Origin: Brassica napus
Lineage: Eukaryota; Streptophyta; Magnoliopsida; Brassicales; Brassicaceae
Length of the DNA: 64,000 nt
Direction of reading: 5' to 3'
Assembly (NCBI RefSeq): GCF_020379485.1
Contig: NC_063445.1
Span: 55,949,422 to 56,013,421 of the forward strand
Below, one piece after another: positions 16,560 to 36,970 of the stretch. Under the pieces are notes generated by a model. That model did not search any database, was not told the DNA's origin, and saw only the letters and a program-made list of their open reading frames with translations. The translations under genes were made by a program, and so were the position numbers. Positions within the stretch are counted from its first letter, which is position 1. The number at the start of each line of letters is the position of its first letter.

Positions 16560-17849
16560 AAAGGAGGGTTTTTTGGATCACTATAGGGCTGTTCGTTTGG
16601 TTGCCGTAGGTACCGGCATCAGCGGCAGCATCAACATTCTGCGTCAACTCTTGTTCGTTTTGTTGACGCAGGAAACTGTGTCTGACGCCGCATTCGAACG
16701 CCGCGCCGATAAAACCTGCGGTCGCGATATAATATGCGATAGCGTCTGCGAAACGAACAACAACTGTCATCATTGACGCTGCCGCTGACGCCGAAACATG
16801 CGGCAACCAAATGAACAGGGCTTATATAGTTCTTGGCTTACCCTCAGGAGAGGAAGCTCTGAAGCTTAGCGAGAAAGAGGTTACGAAAGCTTACAAGTTG
16901 AAAGCTTTGGTCTTGCATCCGGATAAAACGCCATGATGATCCCGACGCTCACGAGAAGTTTCAGAGGGTCAATACATCTTACGAGGTTTCAAAGACGAGA
17001 AGGGACGGAAGCTGTTTGATGAGCTTCTTAGAATCCAGCGTGAGAAACAGGAGAAGAAATCTCAAGTGGATTCCAAGAGGAGGAAAGGGAGCGTTCTGGT
17101 TTGCTCCGACTCGTGCGGCTAGGGGTTATGATGAAGTGGAGAGGATCGCGAGGAAGCTTAAGGAGGAGGTGGATAGGATACGTGCGATGTATGCGAAGAA
17201 GAGAGGTGGGTTTGAAACCCCGGAGAGTGGTGGTGTTGATGGGAAAAAAAAGAAGATAGAAGTGGAGCTGGTGCTTTTGTTCAGCTTGATAAAGAGAGAG
17301 CGTTGAAGGTTTCTTTGGTGAAGGTTATACAGTGGGGAGGCTGAGAGAAGTGTTTGAAAAGTTTGGTGGCGTTGAAGATGTTGTCATCAGGAGTACTAAA
17401 AAGAAACGTTCTGCTCTTATTGTAATGGCTACAAAAGATGAAGCTGTGAGTATTATCGTTAACTCTTTTTCTCTCGTTATTTGTTAAGTGTCAAAGATCT
17501 AATGTTGGATTATTTCATTTTTTTCTCTCTGCTCTTGTAGGTAGAAGCGACTAGAACATTGTGTGGTGATCTCTCTAATCCATTGCTAGTTGTGCCTCTT
17601 TAGAGAGGCCAAACCGATTTTGTGATCGCCAAGAAATCTGGAGAACCGCAGAGCAACATAGTTGGTGTTGGTTATCAAGCTTATGAAGACCAGGTCATGG
17701 AAAGATTGAGAAAGGTATTTCTACTCAAATTCATGTTGTCTAGTGTTTACTGTTTAAACTTTAGAGTTTTTTATTGAAACTTGTTCTGCAAAAACTCTGA
17801 TATATTACTTTTTCATGTTGAATAGGCGGGTATGAACCAGAAACGATAA
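16560..17849 (+). pseudogene. DnaJ/RRM protein gene, broken, adjacent to CDPK copy A'
   Basis: The best-preserved version of the DnaJ gene that neighbours CPK12 in Arabidopsis. Visible: GGFFGSL-type leader fragment, then (after the MITE) LRRGSSEA-frame sequence equal to SGEEALKLSEKEVTKAYKLK, the J-domain signature LHPDK, HEKFQRVNTSYE, RIARKLKEEVDRIRAMYAKK, GFETPESGG, RRM-like ALIVMATKDEA, TRTLCGDLSNPLLVVP and the terminal AGMNQKR with TAA at 17847-17849. Damage: the start ATG seen in the other copies is deleted, a 236-bp MITE sits at the start of the J domain, frameshifts occur near 16930 and 16990, and further stops occur in the third quarter (for example after VPL at about 17599). Unlike the CDPKs there is no clean duplicate to blame on sequencing, so real decay is likely. 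Confidence 0.8.
16586..16821. mobile_element. hAT-like MITE inserted in the DnaJ pseudogene
   Basis: About 236 bp with imperfect terminal inverted repeats: left GGGCTGTTCGTTTGGTTGCC, right complement GCCCTGTTCATTTGGTTGCC. The interior is unusually GC- and CpG-rich for this region and has no coding capacity. The paralogous sites at 1353 and 20801 lack it. AGGGCTGTTC-type ends resemble plant hAT MITEs; a clean 8-bp target duplication is not visible. Confidence 0.75.
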
Positions 17850-18309
17850 TGGAGTAAGTAATCCACATTATCTGGAACTAAGTAAGGCCAAAGTCGTCGT
17901 CCCTCACAGCCTCGTGGAACAAGGTTTTACCATCATCCAATGTCATATCATTTATTTTGAATAAAATACACAACGTGTTGAAAATATATAATTTTTATGT
18001 TTTTCTATATATTCTATTCAAGTTTGGTTGAAACAGGAAGTGTTATGGCATGAAATGAGATCATCTGAACACGTTTTGCCATTATCCAGTGTCCTAGGAA
18101 GCGAGCACGTAGATTCCTAATATTAACTTGATTTTATTGGTCAATGGAATGTTAAATTAATTCATATATCTGTTACAGCTAATGATTACTATTTTCATTT
18201 GCTCAATAAAAGTGGTCTTGACTTGCCTCTCTTCAATGCCTTGAAGTCATTTTCTTTCCTCATTATCTTCTTCTTCCTCTGCTTAAAGGAAATGTCAGAC
18301 TCTCAAACT
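17850..18309 (+). promoter_or_regulatory. Upstream region of CDPK copy A'
   Basis: It shares blocks with the upstream regions of copies B and C (TGTCATATCA..TTATTTTGA, GGCATGAAATGAGATCATCT and TTGGTCAATG). This shows the tandem duplications included the proximal promoter. Confidence 0.5.
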
Positions 18310-20216
<1,907 letters not shown>

Positions 20217-20777
20217 GTGAATGACTAAACTTTTCATTTTACTGAAAGTTTCTTGATAGAACTTTCTGTTTTGAACCCGTTGTGTTTCAATAAAACCAAT
20301 TCTGACCAGTGTAATTGGAATCAAGCTCTTAATAGTCATTAAACATTTGATCATGCTAGTTCTTTTTACCAGTTATCGGAGGTTCTCTGTTACAAAATGT
20401 TTGGACTTAATATAATGTCTTGAAATGTTGAATTTAATAACTTTACCAAAACAGTTTTTAAAAGTGAAAACAAAAAGAAATTAAGAAACAATAACTTAAA
20501 AGAGTCTTGAAACCTGTTTAGATTTAGAGAGAGGGAGAAAAGATTTGTTTAGTCTTCTTCATTACCAGTGGTCAAGCTTCTTCTATCAACTCCCATGTTT
20601 AAGATTAGTTAATAATTAGTCTTTTTGAATAAACTGCTCTGAAATTGAGAAAAAGCTTCACTAAGATTAGCAAGGTCTCTTTAACATATCCTACGGTTTT
20701 TAGATTATTCAAGTTTACAATATTTGATTGGTGGCTAGGTTTAATTGCATAGAAGAAGAGGATAGAGAGAGAGAGAG
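20217..20777. other. Intergenic: copy A' 3' UTR and spacer
   Basis: Equivalent of 767-1329, differing by a few homopolymer-length changes (for example GTGTTTCAAT versus GTGTTTTCAAT). No gene seen. Confidence 0.6.
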
Positions 20778-21537
20778 ATGGAGGGTTTTGTGGATCATTA
20801 TATATTATCCTCTGGAGAGGAAGCTCTGAAGCTCAGCGAGAAAGAGATGTCAAAAGCATTCAAGTTGAAAGCCTTGAACTTACATAAACGCCAAGATGAT
20901 CCCAAGTGGATCTGGAGCTGGTGCTAGTGTTCAGCTTGATAAGGAGAGAGTGTTGAAGGTTTCTTGATTTGGTGAAGGTTATACAGCGGGAAGGCTCAGA
21001 GAGAAGTGTTTGAAAAGTTTGGTGGGGTTTGAAGATGTTGTCATCAGGAGTACCATAGAGAAATGCTCTGCTCTTATTGTAATGGCTACAAAAGATGAAG
21101 CTGTGAGTATTAACTTGGTGTTATGTCAAAAGTCAAATGGTGGATTATTTCTTTTTTTTCTCTCTCTTGTAGGTAGCAGTGACGAGAACATTGTGTGGTG
21201 ATCTCTCTAATCCATTGCTGGTTGTACCGCTACAGAGAGCACAAACCGATTTTGTGACCGCCAAAAATCTGCAGAAGCAGAACCACAGAGGAACATAGTT
21301 GGTGATGGTTATCAAGCTTATGAAAACGATGTCATGGAAAGATTGAAAAAAGGTATTTTCTACTTAAGGTTTGGTATTTTGTTGCTTATGCTTTAGTGTT
21401 TTCGGTTTAAAATTTAAGGTTTATGATTCAGGTTTTAGTGTTTAGAGTTTAAAGTTTACTGTTTAAAAACTTTTTTCAAAACTCTGATATATTACTCTTT
21501 TCCATCTTGAATAGGCGGGTATGAACCAGAAACGATA
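20778..21537 (+). pseudogene. DnaJ/RRM gene relict upstream of CDPK copy B'
   Basis: Same relict as 1330-2092: ATG, MEGFVDHYILSSGEEALKL, internal deletion removing the HPD motif, RRM-like and terminal exon remnants, TAA at 21535-21537. One base of the AAGAAATCT word is missing near 21265 relative to the first copy. Confidence 0.8.
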
Positions 21538-22005
21538 ATGGGGCAAGTAATCCACATGATCAAGAGTTGAGCTTCTTTTAGTCCAAAGTGGTCGTCCCTC
21601 ACAGCCTCGCCGAACAAGGTTTAAGCGTACATCAAATGTCATATCAATTATTTTGAAGAAGATACACAACGTGTCTAAAATATATAATTTATACTTTTAG
21701 CATATCTTTTATTCAAGTTTGGGTGAAACAGGAAGTGTTATGGCATGAAATGAGACCATGTGAACACGTTTTTCCATTATCTAGTGTCCTAGGAAGCGAA
21801 TACGTAGATACCTACTATACATAAAAAATATTAACTTGATTTTGTTGGTCAATGAAAATATCTGTAACACCTAATGATTACTATTTGATTATATTATCAT
21901 TTGTCTGCCCAATAAAAGTGTTCTTCACTTGTCTCTCTTCAATACCTTCAAGTCAGTTTCTTTCCTTATTATTTTCTTTTTCCTCTCTGTCAGACTCGCA
22001 AAACT
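21538..22005 (+). promoter_or_regulatory. Upstream region of CDPK copy B'
   Basis: Equivalent of 2093-2558, with the promoter blocks shared by all three kinase copies. Confidence 0.5.
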
Positions 22006-24108
<2,103 letters not shown>

Positions 24109-26425
24109 AATATGGAGAATTTGTGGCAATGATGAGAAAAGGCAATGGTGGCAGTGATGGGATAGCAGCAGGGGCACAATGAGGAACATTCAACTCTGGA
24201 ATTTTCTGAATACTTTCTGTTCAATTAAAAGCAGTATGTTTTAATAAATAAAAATGAGTATCAAGCTCTTAAACAGTTATCAAACATTGTTCTCAGAGGT
24301 TTAGCTCTCTGGTACAAAATGGTATGTGGCCTTAATATAATGTGTGTCTTGACATGTGTGACATTAATAACTTTACCAAAGCAGTTTACATGGAATTTAT
24401 GCGTTTAACTTTACAAAGTGGTATTATGTTGTTTTAATTAAGTGTATGTAATGTACAATAAAGTTTTAATTCGATTTAACTCACAGTAAAAATTATGTAG
24501 TTATAAACCGTAGATTTATGTATTGTTTGTTGTAAAAATTTATTATATATTTTAAAATAATTGACAGTTAAAGTTTTTGATGTATAGTTGAAGTATGTTT
24601 TAAAAATATGAATATCTGTAATAATATATATTTATTATAAATTGCTAAAATAAACTAGAGAAAAACTAAAATTAAATTTTAAAAATAATTAATTAAAAAA
24701 TATACATAAATATATGTATATACTATAACAAATGGTATCTTATATTATATACAAATATTTTTTGTAAAAAAACTTAGTTACCAAAAGACAGAAAGTTATG
24801 GACAATTTCGTTTAATAAAAAAATAAAATAAAAAATTTTAATTTGAAATAAAAATAAAAAAAAAGTGATAAAACAATTCAAATAATGTACTATAATGCAT
24901 AAATGATGATGTAATTAAATTATAAATGAATGAAAATAAAATAGAATAATAAATAATAATAAAAAATAATAAAATAATAATAATAATAATAATAAAATAA
25001 TATAATAAATAATAATAATAATAATAAAATATAGTCAATAATTATAAAATTAATAAATAAAAATTTAAATAAAAATAAAAATCATAACAAATAATAAATA
25101 AATAGTAAAATATTTTTAAAGCAATTAACGTACATAAAAAAATTAAGGGACTACTTATTAGACAAACAAGACAAATTCAATAAGAAGAAGTTTATGCATA
25201 ATTTTTCTAACAAACAAATAGTTGTTTTTTTTTGTTTTTAGAATTTTTACATTAAAAAAAAGAAACATGGGACATAATCTTAAAGTAACGTGGAAGTGGG
25301 GATTTTAATTAAAAAAAAAATTCTTATAAACTATTAACTCAAAAAATGAATACATGGAATTTTCTTTGATGTTGAATAAGTGTTTGAGTTATCAACTTAC
25401 AAAAGATGTAACTCAAAATTGTATGTCAATTATAACACATAATACTCAAAAAAATGATTCTACTTCATGAATGGTGGTAATATTTTGAGTTATATTATAA
25501 CTCAAACTAAATCATGGCTAATGCATGTCACCAATCAAAGCAGTTGTTTCTTCTTTTTCTCTGATCAACTTCTTATATGTTAATTGTTTTCTGTAATTAG
25601 AGAATGTTCAACAAGTTTCTGTGTTGCATCCAAAGTCATATCAATTATTTTGAAGAAAACACACAACGTGCTGAAACTATATAATTTATATTTTTATCAT
25701 ATGAAACTCAAGTTTAAAATAAAACAGGCAAATCTGATATCATGAAATGAGATCATCTGACCATGTTTTTGCCATTATCATGTTGTATGTTCTATATCTT
25801 AGAGCATCTCCAAAGGCACTCTATTTTTTCCTCTATAATTTACACTAAAATAGAGTAACTCTATTATAGAGTTAAATTTGCTCCAATGGTTCACTCTATA
25901 ATAGAGTTACTCTATAATAGAGTGAAATATAGAGTAATCATATTTTTTTACTCTAAATATAGAGTGAAAAAACAAGAATACTCTATATTTCACTCTATTA
26001 TAGAGTAACTCTATTATAGAGTGAACCATTGGAGCAAATTCAACTCTATAATAGAGTTACTCTATTTTAGAGTGAAATATAGAGGAAATTATAGAGTGTG
26101 ATTGGAGATGGTCTACAACTCACCATGCTCATTGCACATTATATATAAAAATATTAACTTAATGTTTTTGGTCAATGAAATGTTCAATTAATTCATATAT
26201 ATCTGTAACAGCTAATAATTACTAGCTGACAACTTATTCAACTAAAACAACCAAGTCAAGTAATTAATAACTTGCCATTCATTATTCATTTAATGTGAAA
26301 AGAAAAGAAAAAAACTCAAATGGGAAGCTAATTCAATAAAAGTTGTGTTAAATTCCCTCTCTTCAGTTTCTTTCCTCATGTGTTTTCTTCATCTTTTCCA
26401 AGAACAAGTCAAGACTCTGAAAACT
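24109..26425. other. Intergenic between CDPK copies B' and C'
   Basis: Same content as 4814-7043: AT-rich spacer, interrupted AAT tract near 24940-25030, foldback MITE at 25802-26112 and the promoter of C'. The first kilobase differs from its duplicate by many short deletions and looks like low-quality sequence. Confidence 0.7.
25802..26112. mobile_element. Foldback MITE, second copy
   Basis: Near-identical to 6420-6731. Here the right end reads GATTGGAGATGGTC, which pairs better with the left end GAGCATCTCCAAAGG than the first copy does, supporting a terminal inverted repeat of about 14 bp. Confidence 0.8.
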
Positions 26426-28536
<2,111 letters not shown>

Positions 28537-28776
28537 ACTTTGCATTTTACTGATTTTTTCTTGATTGAACTTTCTGTTTCTGTTTTAAAACCAGTTTTCT
28601 TTTCAATTAAAAACAATTATGACTCTTACCATTATCAAACTTTGATCTTACCATGAGAGAGAGAAAAAAACTGAAATAGCTGTAAGAGGAATCACAGAGT
28701 ACGATGGAACGTGCTAGTGAGAAACACATAAAGAGTTGATTTCAACAGAATGATGCAGAAGAGGGACAAAGCTTCT
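28537..28776. other. Convergent 3' intergenic between CDPK C' and RPN11
   Basis: A short AT-rich stretch containing AATTAAAA-type polyadenylation signals for the kinase and the trailer of RPN11 on the other strand. Nothing else seen. Confidence 0.6.
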
Positions 28777-30915
<2,139 letters not shown>

Positions 30916-31652
30916 TATCAGATCAAATCAGTCGTCGTAGGTTGCTTTTAGCTACGAGAATGTTTCCTATTAAACCTCGTCCAGAGAGTTTTCTTTATGA
31001 ACAAGACAAAGACGGACATGGATCCTTTAGGCGAAGCTATTTACATATTTAGTCCTCGATTATTTCCTTTTTTGTTATAATAGACCCTAACTTATGATTT
31101 TAACTTAATTGGCCTCTAAAATTTCTACAGTTTATCCTTGTTCTACATAAATAGATTTTATATATTTTTTAAAAGTACATCTGTATATTTTTGAGATATA
31201 CTAATTATAAATATTTGAATTGATTAAATTTTATTAGTGGATAATTATTGAATGGATAATTATTGAAAATTGTATTGAAAAATAAATTTTAAATTAAATT
31301 ATAAATATTTATTATTTTTTAATAAATGTGAAAACTCTAAAAAAATGTTACTTTCAAAAGCGGAGGAAGTACATGATTTGTATAGTTTTTCTATTTTGTT
31401 AATGTTGTTGGATAACATAGAACTTCGTATAGTAAGCAGAACATGTAACACACAAGTTTGGATCAAGAATCTCAATATTAGTCCTTGTACATACGTTTTG
31501 AATCAAGAATCTCAGTTACTCTATCAAAAAAATTTTATTCTACCTTCAGATTTTGAACATGTAACACATAAGTTTTCAATACTCCCAACTTAGGAGAAAT
31601 AAACAAACAACTCCAAGAACATGTTTTCAATAAACATAAGTTTCTGTTGGGA
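30916..31652. other. Intergenic: RPN11 promoter and 3' flank of the SWIB/GYF gene
   Basis: The RPN11 leader lies immediately right of 30915. 31060-31350 is very AT-rich. The rest is the trailer of the downstream minus-strand gene. ORFs here show no family features. Confidence 0.6.
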
Positions 31653-34117
31653 TTAGGCTTTGACATGAGATAGGAGTTTGGTGAGGAGCACTGCAGATTC
31701 GATGCTGTTTCCTGTCTTCCAGACTTTGAAATCTGGAATGTCAACAAAGTATTCTTGGTCACTCCACTCTTTGAGATCTGCTAGGGAGAATGGTCCATGC
31801 GTTTCTCCTTTAGGCATTTCATAGCACCACATCTTCTTCTTTGGATCACACTGCTTGTAAACTCCATTGTCATTAGCTTCCTCTTCATCATCCTCATCGC
31901 TCAGTTCAATAATCTCTATTGAGTTTGGTTGAGTTTGAGGTTGGTCATAGATAGAGTCCTTGTTGTTCTTTGTGATGATGACGTCTTCTTCAATGAGATC
32001 TTTGTCACCTGCAAATGCAACACAACCCAAGAGTCCGGATCAATTCCAGAATGTTTCATTATGAAGAACCATACAAGTCAGAAGGTAATGGTTTAATCTA
32101 GCCAGCAAACAACACAAGAATGAAACCAAATGGTATAAGGACACATTCATCTTGATCAATAGCTTAGTCAAAACACATTTGGCAAAGACAGAACGAATAT
32201 GTTTTCATTGGTTCAGACCATTCAAGTCTTATCAATCCACTGAAGTTACAAAAGATGGGACGCACCTGCAGAAGCAGCCCATGGTGGTTGGTCTTCTTCA
32301 TCACGGAGCTTGGGAGTTTCAATGGAGTGATCTTCCACCTTCACATCAACATCTACACATTCTTCTGCAACAGCTTCCGGTGAATCTTTTAGTTCCTGTT
32401 TTTCGTCATAATGAGGCTCAATGGATGCCGCATGGTTTGGTTCCATGAAGTCATCCTCGATGTCCACATCAACATCTACACGTTCAGGTTCAGGTTCTTC
32501 TGCAATAACTTCTGGAACTTCAAGCAATAGCCTCGACTTTTCCTCCGGATTGCTAAGAAGCTCCCTCCTATCCAGATACTGAGATAGTGTGCTAAGAAGT
32601 CAAGAATCAAACCAATAGAAAAGGAGTCTCACCTCAATATACAATATTATTAATAATGCTTAAAGAAAAAAGGATATTCTCTTTTCCATCCCTTCTCACT
32701 GGCCTGGTTAATTTTCCTTCGCAGCAACTCAAGTTCTCTTGCAATCCACTATAAGACATCCCACCAAAAAGTTAATAGAATGAGGTAATGTTATTGATTA
32801 TCATATCTAATAAAGAGAGCAAGCTAGCAACCATACATGTTTGTCACATCTTCATGCAAACTTCTAACTTTTTCTTCCATATCCACCTGTCCCATTATTA
32901 AAGTGAATTTTTTTTTATGAGAGAACTAAAATAAAGCAGAAGCATTACTAGAGCAAGCTCTTCACATCAAAACTACTAGAGCAAGCTCTTCACATCATCA
33001 AATCAAGAACTTACAACTGTAAGTCTCTTCACAGAGCCATTCTTCATTCTCTGTTGCAACTCTTCACATTCCTCCTGCCAAAAGTTAACCAAAAAAAAAC
33101 TGTGAGAAATAATAAACAGGAAGCACTATATGCAAAGTAAAACCTATATTTGCTGGAATGAAAATGCCACTATATCTATTAGTTAAAACATTAATTTAAT
33201 TAAAAAAGCCCACTGCCACTTGAGATTCTCAAGACACAGAGAGGAACAAGGTTTTTGCACAAATAAAATATATCAAGAAACGAATATAAATCTTCAAAGA
33301 GCCTGAAGAAAGTGGAGCAAGTATAGCTCTGAGTACACCACCTGAGTGAAATCATCATCTGATAGTGCAGAGGAAGCAACATCCTTTAGATAGATATACA
33401 ATAGTTTGTAACCTGAAGAAAACCATCAATCGGATTCCACTCCTTCACACCTTAGATAACACACAAAAAGAGAGAGTTAAACAAAGTCACAAACGAATCA
33501 GACTCAATCTCACATGAAAAGTTACCTGTCACGTGAACAAGCTGACAAGGATTCTTGATCCTCACGAAACTCCCCACAACTTTACCCTCAAACATCTCAC
33601 ACACGTCTTCGCTAGCTCCTCGACCAAACTCTTCCTCAAATACAAAAGCTTAACGTTATCCCTCACTATAGCAGCAACACTCCCTCTACGCTTCTCCTTC
33701 TCCACACCTCCTTATCTGATAAACACAACCTCCCCTTCTTATCATCATCATCATCCTCAGAGCTGTAAAGATAATCAAACTCTTCCCCGTCCTGATTCTC
33801 AACGTATGCTTAGCCACCAAGTCAGGCAGCTTCGCCACGTTTATCTTCTGACACCCGAAAAGCAAACGCAGCTTCACATCGCAAGTTACTATCTTTGTCT
33901 TCTTCTTCGAAGGATGTGTTAGCTCCTCACGAATGTACTTTCTCACGATGAATGTAACATCGTACTCAGAGATCTTGTCGGTGGTGTCTCTACCGAGTGA
34001 TTTTAGAAAGTGGATCAGATTCTTCGAGCCCCACCCGACAAAGTCTAGCCTTTTGGGTCTTCTCGATCTCTTTCTGCTCAAAGGTTGTGACTTTTCGATG
34101 TGAGTGTGATCATCCAT
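31653..34117 (-). CDS. SWIB/MDM2, Plus-3 and GYF domain protein (nuclear), frameshifted in exons 1-2
   Basis: Resembles Arabidopsis At5g23480 (by memory), a likely chromatin or transcription-elongation protein. Minus-strand exons: 34117-33526, 33450-33342, 33074-33015, 32886-32837, 32748-32678, 32588-32266 and 32008-31653. SWIB domain in exon 1 (LDFVGWGSKNLIHFLKSLGR to KLPDLVAKH). Plus-3 part: ALSDDDFTQ, EECEELQQRMKNGSVKRLTV, WIARELELL. A long acidic linker follows (VDVDVDIEDDFMEPNH). GYF domain last: MWCYEMPKGETHGPFSLADL to WSDQEYFVDIPDFKVW. The intron between 32748-32678 and 32588-32266 is AT-AC type. Frame breaks relative to the expected protein occur near 33806, 33600 (two extra bases), 33400 and at the 32837/32748 junction. 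All other motifs are conserved, so sequence errors are likely, although decay cannot be excluded. Confidence 0.8.
32589..32677 (-). other. Probable U12-type AT-AC intron in the SWIB/Plus-3/GYF gene
   Basis: On the minus strand the donor reads ATATCCTTTT at 32677-32668, matching the minor-spliceosome AT-AC donor consensus. A branch-like TTCTTGAC lies about 10 bases before the 3' end, and the intron ends TTAGCAC. No GT donor fits. Removing these 89 bases joins GWKRE to LSQYLDRRELL exactly in frame. Confidence 0.75.
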
Positions 34118-34480
34118 TATAGAGTTAGACCCTGTGAAGGTTCAAAAGGTTGTGACTTTGTTGATGATGATGATGATGATAAAGGTTGGGACTTTTTAAA
34201 CCCTAGTTTCGTACCTCGAGATGGGTTTGACGGAGAGGTGGAATGTTTGATCCGGAGGAGGAGCAAGAGGCGGTGGAGAGAGAGCTGGCGAGTGACGTAT
34301 GACTGGGACTGTGACTGGTTGGAGTGGTGAAGAAGAAGAAGACGAAGCGGCTTTTTTGCGGCATATTTGTTTTATTTTCGATTTATTGTTTTTTTTTTTA
34401 ATCCGATTTGTTCTGTTGGGCCTTGAGATTGGGCTTGGTATTAGTATTGGGCCTTGTTCTTCTTGAGAAGGATGAAGCAG
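34118..34480 (-). promoter_or_regulatory. Promoter of the SWIB/Plus-3/GYF gene with three site II elements
   Basis: TGGGCC at 34417-34422, TGGGCT at 34430-34435 and TGGGCC at 34448-34453 lie 300-340 bp upstream of the minus-strand ATG. Clustered TGGGCY elements are typical of housekeeping and growth-related plant promoters. A GA/CT-rich leader lies between. Confidence 0.5.
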
Positions 34481-35880
34481 CAAGAGAAATTAGCATTTGG
34501 TTAAGAGGAACTTTCAAGTGTGATTCGTTGCTCATTCCCTTGTGTGTTTCAAGTTTGTTAATCCACTGAAGTCATTTACAAGACGACACTGCAAACAAAA
34601 AGAATAGGTTTTAGGAGGATTAAGATATGACGGTACTACTTGCACCATATTGAGCTATACTTTCACCGCACCGAACCAGTTTGTGAAATTTACGATTTTG
34701 TTTATATTATTTAAATTTTCTTCGTTCGTTAACTTTGCATAAATTATGATTAAATTGTAATTCATGTGATTTGAAACTTGGATGAACTATAATAATCATT
34801 TGGCGGAACACATTTCTAGAACACAAGTCATTTAGTTACTGTAAAATATAAAAACTAATAGTTTTGATTCTGATGTTAAAATAAATCATGTTTGTATAGT
34901 TTTTTTGGTAAAATATTTGTATAGTTTTTCCTGATTGTTCCAGTTCTTTCTTGAAAATGTGAAGTCCATCGTGGTGTTATGTTTCTGTAAAGACTGGTGG
35001 TGCAGATCAATTCCTGATGATATTTTTTAAAGATCAAATCCTGATGATACTAAAACCATCTCAACTTTAAATATGTAGATTTTTTTTTCAAAACAATGTG
35101 GTACACACATGTTTTCTGACATTAAACACGTTTTTGTTAAGTTCAAAAAAAAACACGTTTTTGTTGATTTATGGAATGTATTGGCTACATTCGCGACTAA
35201 CAAATAAGATTCGTCAATCATGATTGCTTAGAGGATTTGCACAATACGTGTTACAAACTATTGTGAAATAGGTGTATAAGTCCAGAGTTATTTAAACAAA
35301 AACAGTGATGAAATCAATAATGGCTTCTGATGTCCCAGCTTTTATAATGTAGAAAAAGATGCTCTTTTAACAATTCTTATTACACGATGCATCACTTGTC
35401 TGCTGGTCGAATTCTACATTGAACGTATATATAATTTCTCACTTTTAATTATTTTGTGATATCTTTATAGGAATGGTCCTTGGACAGGGGACCATCTTCC
35501 CATCTACAACTTCTTCTTCCACTAATCCTTCTCCAATCATCCTTTGATTAATTATAAAGTTATTACTAAGCTAAGCCATCAACTGACATAACATCGTCGT
35601 TTCTCTAAAAGTTAATTTGTTTTAATTAAGCAAGCAAATATATTGACACCTAAGCTAAAACCATAGTTAAGAACTATGTTTGCTTGTTATATACATATTC
35701 AGAGGGATCCAATAGTAACAGCTAGCAAGACCTGGTAAACTGAAGCTCTAGTAGTCCAATAATATCAATTATCAGACTTTTCTCCTAAATTTGGTATATC
35801 GGTGGTTGACTTTCTTATTAATTTATAGCTTTTTCTTTAGAATAGTAGTTGTTTGTGTCTCGTGTTCTTATAATAATATA

Positions 35881-36942
35881 AACTAGAGCTTGACCCGCAC
35901 GCCCGTGCGGATGTTAATTTTTACTTTTTTATAAATTGTTTAATGAAATTTCTAAGCACATAAGTTATTTGGATATTTTTAGCTTCATGCAAACCTATCC
36001 GGATCCAGAAGGGATCCGAGTACTGATCCCGTCTAAAAATTTATAATATCCGAACAAAGTTTAATTTTAAATCCAAAAATCCGATATCCAGAAAACTGGT
36101 CCATACCCTAACGGGTACTTGGATTCCCATGTCTAACTGATTCTATAAACAAATTAAAAAAATTATTAACATTTGAATTCTTGTTATGAATGAATTAATT
36201 TCATTCAAACTTGTGAAATTATTTTGGTTAGCACGTAAAATAAATGTTGTCGAATTATTATCCTAAATATAATTAATGAAGTAATTAGGAAGAGTAAAAA
36301 ATGAATGTAATCGGGTAATAAATGAAGTCGGATTATTTGGTAAATACAATAAATAAGAGGTTTAAATTAGTTAAGAAGAATGAAGGAAATGTAAAAAATC
36401 ACTTTAAAGTAGGCAAGTATTGGTTATTACTTCAATTTTAATAGAATAAATATAAATTGTTAGCTTGTGCTAAGGCTATAAAAAAATAAACATACTAATA
36501 TCAAAAACATGTTTTTCAAGACTTTGGAATAAGAATATACTAATATAAAAACGTATTTTGAAAGATTTATGAATTTTCTATAATATCTCTAATATATAAG
36601 TGTTTTTAAAATTTCAACACAATAATATGCATATTTTTTTTATAGATAAAACATTTTTTATATATAAATAATTTGATGTTTAATTTGAAATTTTAAAGAG
36701 AATAAATAATAACATATCATACTGATTTTTTATTGTATTAATAAGACATAAACTAATAAGTATTTGTAATAACAAACATATATTTTTGATAAATAATTTT
36801 GTTATTTAATAATTTTATATTGAGTTAAAATTTTGAGAATAAAAACAATTTTTTATCATAATTATTTTTGAATTTGTAATGCATGTGTTTATAAATAAGA
36901 ATAAAATGATTATGCCGGCATTAGCGGGCAAAACACCTGGTT
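35881..36942. mobile_element. Non-coding element with GC-hairpin termini
   Basis: The left end AACTAGAGCTTGACCCGCAC contains the hairpin CCGCACGCCCGTGCGG. The right end, read in reverse, is AACCAGGTGTTTTGCCCGCT followed by AATGCCGGCATAAT, also hairpin-forming. Between them is about 1 kb of AT-rich non-coding DNA. Ends of this style are abundant in crucifer intergenic DNA. The superfamily is not assigned. Confidence 0.45.
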
Positions 36943-36970
36943 TCGAAAGTATATCATATTGTACATAAGT

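Noticed and set aside
16507..16806. Antisense and sense ORFs across the MITE near the DnaJ pseudogene
   Set aside because: They are created by the GC-rich MITE interior, which is non-coding and palindromic.
34100..34483. ORFs on both strands in the SWIB/GYF promoter
   Set aside because: They lie in the leader and site II promoter region; repeats of GAT and CT produce the frames.
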